Positions 11,301 to 17,300 of a DNA stretch of 64,000 nucleotides are shown one piece after another. Positions within the stretch are counted from its first letter, which is position 1. Every line of letters begins with the position of its first letter. This stretch comes from Isochrysis galbana (Eukaryota; Haptophyta; Isochrysidales; Isochrysidaceae): assembly GCA_018136815.1 (NCBI GenBank), contig CM030939.1:1471930-1535929 (forward strand), in the 5' to 3' direction. Made by a program: the position numbers and the translations under genes. The notes beneath the pieces were generated by a model that saw only the letters and a program-made list of their open reading frames with translations, had not been told where the DNA came from and searched no databases.

Positions 11301-14300
11301 CTTCCTGGTTTAACGTTTCCGTCCAGAAGGCCACCAGTCAGATTCTTTCTTTTGGCAGCAGCGGAACTACCAACAGTACCATTCAACTCTCGAAGGGTCT
11401 AGCACAAGCGCTCGAGAATGGAACGAATCTCACAGTAGCAATGTGGACTTCTCCGTTCAACGTGCACGGAGGTGTGCTGAACGAATCGGCCAGCTTCGCC
11501 GGGCCTACCGTATCTTTCTCCATACTCGCGAATGGCACATCCCTCCGGAAATTCGACGATCCCCTTTTATTGGCGCTTCCAGTCAGCAGCCAAAATGAAG
11601 CATACAAGAATTGCATTGGACAGCCTTCATCATTCGACATTCTCGCGGCGATGCGGTCAGGTGAGACTGGCTGCGAGGCCGCATTCCAATGCAAGTATTG
11701 GGACGAAGAATTGCTCGAGTACAGTTCTAATGGTTGCCGGACGGTGCAACTGAATGATACGATAGGCGCAATTGGCTGCTCTTGTGACCACCTCACTGAC
11801 TTCATTTCCATCAAAGTCCCAATAGAAGCGCCCAATGAAATAGAGGTACTTTCTCTAGATCCCGCGCAACGTGCTGCCGTCCATTGCCGTTGTACCAAGG
11901 AAATTGAGGCTACCCTTCTCAAGTCTCACAATAGCTCGGACGTCCTTGCGGTCAATCTGAGCATCAATAAGCCGAGACCCGGTGGAGACTACCCTGACTT
12001 TTCTCATTGGTGGACGCGGGCTGACGAGGCTGCTGGGTCGTTGCTGTCGGTGCTCAAGTCAAACGGGACTGTCGACGATGACATCCCTATCCTTTTGAGC
12101 CCCACTTCTCTGCCGGAGACTGCGACCGGCGACCGCCATCAAGATCAGTTTAGCGTGAATGTGTCGGGAAGCGAGACCTGCTCGAATATTTCTGTGGAAG
12201 TCCGCGCAGTAGTTATTGCAAAAACGGTGGCTAGCCGCACGGTGTGGGGATGGATACCGCAGGGCGGCCTTTGCACAAGCGCCGAGCAAGGCCCTGAAGG
12301 TCTCTTACCTGACTGGACACTGCCTTTGACTTTGGGCGAGGAAGTGGAAGTCGCCTTCACAGCTTGCGACTACGAAGGGTTTGCCGTGGATCACGAGTTG
12401 CCGACAATTCGCGTCGTGTTGCCTGATCCCCGATCTTTCTCTGCAGCCTTAATCGACATTTCTACGGGGAACAAGTTACCCATTGCTGTTGTGAGTTACG
12501 GGAGTGGCCGTTACACCGCCAAAGTGGTTGCCACGACTCTTGGCCGTTCACGTCTAGCACTCAGCCTCGGGACTGGCAGCACTGACGATGAAGACGCCAC
12601 TCCGTGGCTAGGGGCGCTCGAAGTCGTTGTGAGCTGTCCTGCGGGTCTTGTTTTGGATCCAGCAACAAGCGCGTGCGTGTGCAATGCTGGCTGGGAGCCC
12701 GACGTTGTGAGTGGGCTTAATTTTTTACCACAGAGGTGCCGGCCATGCGGCGAAGGCTACTTCAAGGCACACATTGGGGGCACCCCATGCATAGCGTGCC
12801 CCGCTGGGAGCGTGCAACCCGGTGTCGGTGCCACGAGCTGTTTGGAATGTGGTGTCGGCAACTTCCAGCCCAACGAGGGCGCGGGGCAGTGCCGTATCTG
12901 CCCTCCGCGCACTACCTCAGTGGCCCCGTACACAACCTGTGATCTTTGCGCGGCGGGTACAGTTCGAAGCTCCGCTTCAGTGGACGCCAATCAGGACACA
13001 TGCGTCTCTTGCCATCCGCTAGCGTCGTGTCCCTCCAACCACACCACTCTCCCTACTATGTTGCTGAAGCCGGGCGCTTGGAGACTCACGCCCATGGCGC
13101 ATATGATCGAACAATGCACGATGGCGAGTGGCAGGAGTCCTTGTATTGGCGGCGCTGACGCTGGCATGGACGGCGTTGGGTATTGCAAAACTGGATACTC
13201 AGGTTTTCGGTGCGAGGCTTGTGTATTGGGGTTCCACTTCTCTTCATCAGAGGCACAATGCGTGGCTTGTGCTACGCCGACGAGCTACGTGGCGCGGTAT
13301 ACGGTCCTCTTGCTTGTCCCCGTGGCCCTGGTCAGCGGCATTCGTTACCTAGGCCATCGTGGGGTATCGAAACGTCTTTGTGCATTGCTATCTTCACTCG
13401 AGGCGGTCAGGGTCCGATCCGCTCTTTCCGCCAAACTTCGCATATTGGTGGGCTTGAGCCAGGTCGCTTGTTCCGCTTCCTTTTATTCGATCGATATCCC
13501 CAGCTCGCTGCGTTGGCTGCTTGATGGCTTGAATCTCCTGCGGCTAGACATTTGGAGTGCACCACTTCTCCCAAGAGCATGCGCAGGCGGATACCCCGTG
13601 TATTTGCTCCTCACCGCGGGTTTCCCTGCAGCTGTCGTTCTCATCGTCTCGTCGGTGCTTGTCTGCTGGCAAATACGACATCGTCATGAAATTGATGGTT
13701 CAAGCGGCTTGGAGCAACAAACTACTGCGGTGCAGGCTGCCGTCCGTGGTTTTGTCGCGGCCTTGCAGCCTGCCATGAGCATCGTCATGCTCATGTGCCC
13801 AACCGTGGCTGCCGCTGCCTTTGACTCACTACATTGTCGTCGAGTGGTTGCCCACTCCGATCCTCTCGAGTACCGACTCTTCTTGTGGGCCAGTCCTGAG
13901 ATGGAATGCAAATCACCCGCGGCGGAGCACCTGCGGCGCCTCGCGTTTCTTGTTTTGGCGATTTGGCCGGCGACGTCGTTGTTGAGCATGTCTTGGTTGC
14001 TTTGGCGCATTCGTCAAGCAGTCTTACACCGTTCGCCGACGTCCCTTTCAACCGCGTCCAAGACACTTTGGGTGGACTATCGCGTAGGTGTATACTGGTG
14101 GGGAATTATCGAGCTTACACAGCGGCTTTCTCTTTGTGGAATGTTAGTGCTCGTTCCTGAGCACATGATCTTTATCCGCCTTTTGGCGGCGCTCTTCGTG
14201 AGCTTTGCGTGCGTTGTTGCACAGGCGGTTGTGAGGCCATATGCTCGACGCGATGTAAACAGGTTTGCGATGACTGCGCAATTGCTCATTTTCTTTTTTA

Positions 14301-17300
14301 CACTGGGGTACAGTCTCCTCCACCTGCATGATCGCTTTCAAAGATTCCTGCCGAACGAGGATGGCAACTCGAACGCTGTCGCTCGTGTGATGGCCTTCAC
14401 GTCCGCCGACCAAATCGCACAAACGATGGTTGCTCTCGTGCTAACACTCGCTGGCATTGTAGGTGCCATTGTGGTGCGTCGCATGTGGCAGGACACGACT
14501 GAGCAAGGATTCGTTTTCAAGGACACTCTGCTGCCGCCGAAAATTACCATTCAACGACGACACACACATCACGCGTTCCTCTCTCATGTGTGGAGCACAG
14601 GCCAAGATCAGGTTGCAGCTATCAAGAGACAACTACAAGCTCACATTCCAGGCTTGCGGGTTTTTCTCGATGTCGATGACCTGCACGATATTCGTGACTT
14701 AGAGCGGCACGTGCGTGAGAGCTCCGTGATCCTCATCTTTCTCTCCCGCGGATACTTCAGCTCGCGCAACTGCCTCCGTGAACTCGCTGCCACCGTTGAG
14801 ATGCGAAAACCCGTCGTTCTTGTCCTCGAGGTCGACGCATCCAAAGGAGGCTATGCTAACTTGGCGCAGGCGGCGGAGGAGTGCCCGTCCGAGTATCGCG
14901 AGTACATCTTCAACGACATGGATGGAAACCAACGAACTGCAATCGTCTGGCACCGCGTCAATGAATTTCAACTTTGTTCACTGAAGCGGATAGCGAGCGA
15001 AACGCTCATTCACACACCTCTATATGCTGGTACGCCGAGCACAATGCCTCTTAGCCGTATCGAGACCGCGCCTTCGCTCGGCTCTCGCTCTCAATCTACT
15101 CGGGGAACATTCAGCACCAAGCGCGTGGAGCTGTGCATGCGCGGTGAGATCGTACTGTCGCAGCTGAGCTTCTTCGGACGGAATCCCACTCTTTATGCTT
15201 CACCAAACAATCCCGGAGCAAATCGGGTCGTGCTTGAACTTGTGGAGGGGATGGCAGCAGCGGAGAGACCAGTCATGGTTTGCCGTACCCCCACGGCGTT
15301 GGATGAGGCTGTGGACCGCCTAACTAGCGGCGGCGATCTCGCCGAGTGCGCTCGTGAAGTCAGATCCCTAGCGCATGCGCACGGCAGATTCATCTTTATT
15401 CTCTACCTTAACGATCAGACATGGGTCGGAGACGCGGGCGCATCTCTTGCACATGAAGTGCGGCTCTTGCGTAGAGCGGGTGTGCGTATTGTGGCACTTC
15501 ACGAAAATGACGAAACGTTCGGTGGCTGCCCTTTCTCACGCTTTTTTGACACCACGCCTACGGATCTTCTCGACGACGGCCTCTTCGACGACCTGGCGCT
15601 CGCGCTCCACTCTGGCGACTTTCGACCGGTAAGTCTATTGATTGCAGCGCGCAATCTAGGCGCGTCGCACAGCTTCTTCCTCAGTGCCCTCAGGCGCTCG
15701 ATTTTCGGCCGGCGCCTCGCCCCGGTAACACCAACGGAGTTGACATTGAGTAGCGAAGTCAGAGGCAGCGGCGCGGACGTTGAGCGGCCGGTGCGGCGAC
15801 GGACAAGCGCGCGGGGTGCCGGGGTCCGCAGGCTCCACGCGCTCGGCGCAGCGTCGGTTGTGCTGCATGCATCGGCATTTTGGACGGGCAGCTTTTGGCA
15901 GGCAACGTCGCCGGCCACGAGGACAAGCGCCGGCCTTCTGCTTCCGCCGCCGCAACTTGCAAGCACCAATGAGAGAGTACTCTTCCCGCGCCCGCAGCGC
16001 CGTCTCGACTTCCTCACCAATAAGCAGCCTAGCCCTCGACGCCCAGGCGAGCTCATATCTTTCGTGAACGTGGACCCGTTCCGTGAGTCCGTCGTGAGTT
16101 GCGAGTGCCGCCGCCAAGTGCAAGTGGCGTTGCTTAAGACGGAGCAACGCGTGGAGACTCGTGCACTCGACATGCTCGTCGCTGAAGATCCGACAGGTGC
16201 TGTCTACGGGAATTGGTCCGTTGTTGAGCTTAGCCACTCGGTGCCACGTCCTGTGGAGTTCATGAGCTTTGAGACCCTCAGTGGGGCCGTCGCGGGGCCG
16301 GGGGTTAAGATGCTTCTTACTGCAGCCTCCCTTGCTGAAGTCGACTTCGAGGCAGGCTACCGAGCCGACATGGTTGTCAATGTGTCCCAAATCGAGTCAG
16401 ACGTTTACTCTAGCGTACCTGTCGAGGTCGCGATTCGAATCCTTGCCACCCCTGTGCCCGAGCGGACTGTCTGGGGAAACGTGGCTCCTGCGCGGTGGTG
16501 CAATGTCACAGACAGCATGGAGGCTCAAACGGTGATCCGGCAACAAGAACTCGACAGCCAGCCTTTGACAATTACGTATGGTCGTGCCACGAATGTCTCC
16601 TTCACATCATGTGATATTGAAGGCCTTCCGCTCCGGCACTCAGTCCCAACCGAGCGTGACCTACTGCCGGATCCACGACGTTTCACAGCAGCACTGCAAG
16701 ACGCCACCACCGGCGACGTCCTTCCCGTTCCTGTCACTTCGCCTGCTGGCGGCCGATACATTGCTACAATGGCACCCGACCGCTTGGGCACTTTCGGGCT
16801 GCGTTTGTACCTTGGCGAGAGCGATGCCGACCGTTCTGAGGCCACACCTCTCCTCGGTGAGCTCCGAGTGCAAGTGAATTGCCCGGCCGGGCTCGTTGCC
16901 GATTTCACGTCGATGACATGCACCTGCGATCGTGGTTATCAGCCCATAGAGCCAGGGACGTCTCAAGGCGCCACTGGATCGTTGGCAAAAGGCTGTGAGC
17001 CTTGCCAGCCTGGCCACTTCAAATCGCATTTGGGTGAGTTTAGGTGCGAGCCGTGCTTTGAGGGGACTGCCCAACTCAAGGCAGCAAGCGCCACATGTGA
17101 CGCATGCGTTCCTGGAACCTTCCAGTCCGCGAGGGGCCGTCTCGTATGTGATCCGTGCCCGGTCCGAACGAACTCCACTGCCCCGTATACAGCTTGTGAT
17201 TCCTGCCAAGCTGGCTGGTACCGTAAGTCAGTCGAGGTGGCAGCGAGTGCCCGGTCATGCTTCGATTGTCCGGCTGGGACCGATTGTCCCTTCGGTTCGA

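Noticed and set aside
15628-15646. gtaagtctattgattgcag as a tiny intron in the receptor linker
   Set aside because: It looks like donor and acceptor, but it is only about 19 nt, and the sequence through it aligns with the equivalent region of unit 2 (RPVSLLIAARNLGAS with HRVISLALVAQALGAS).
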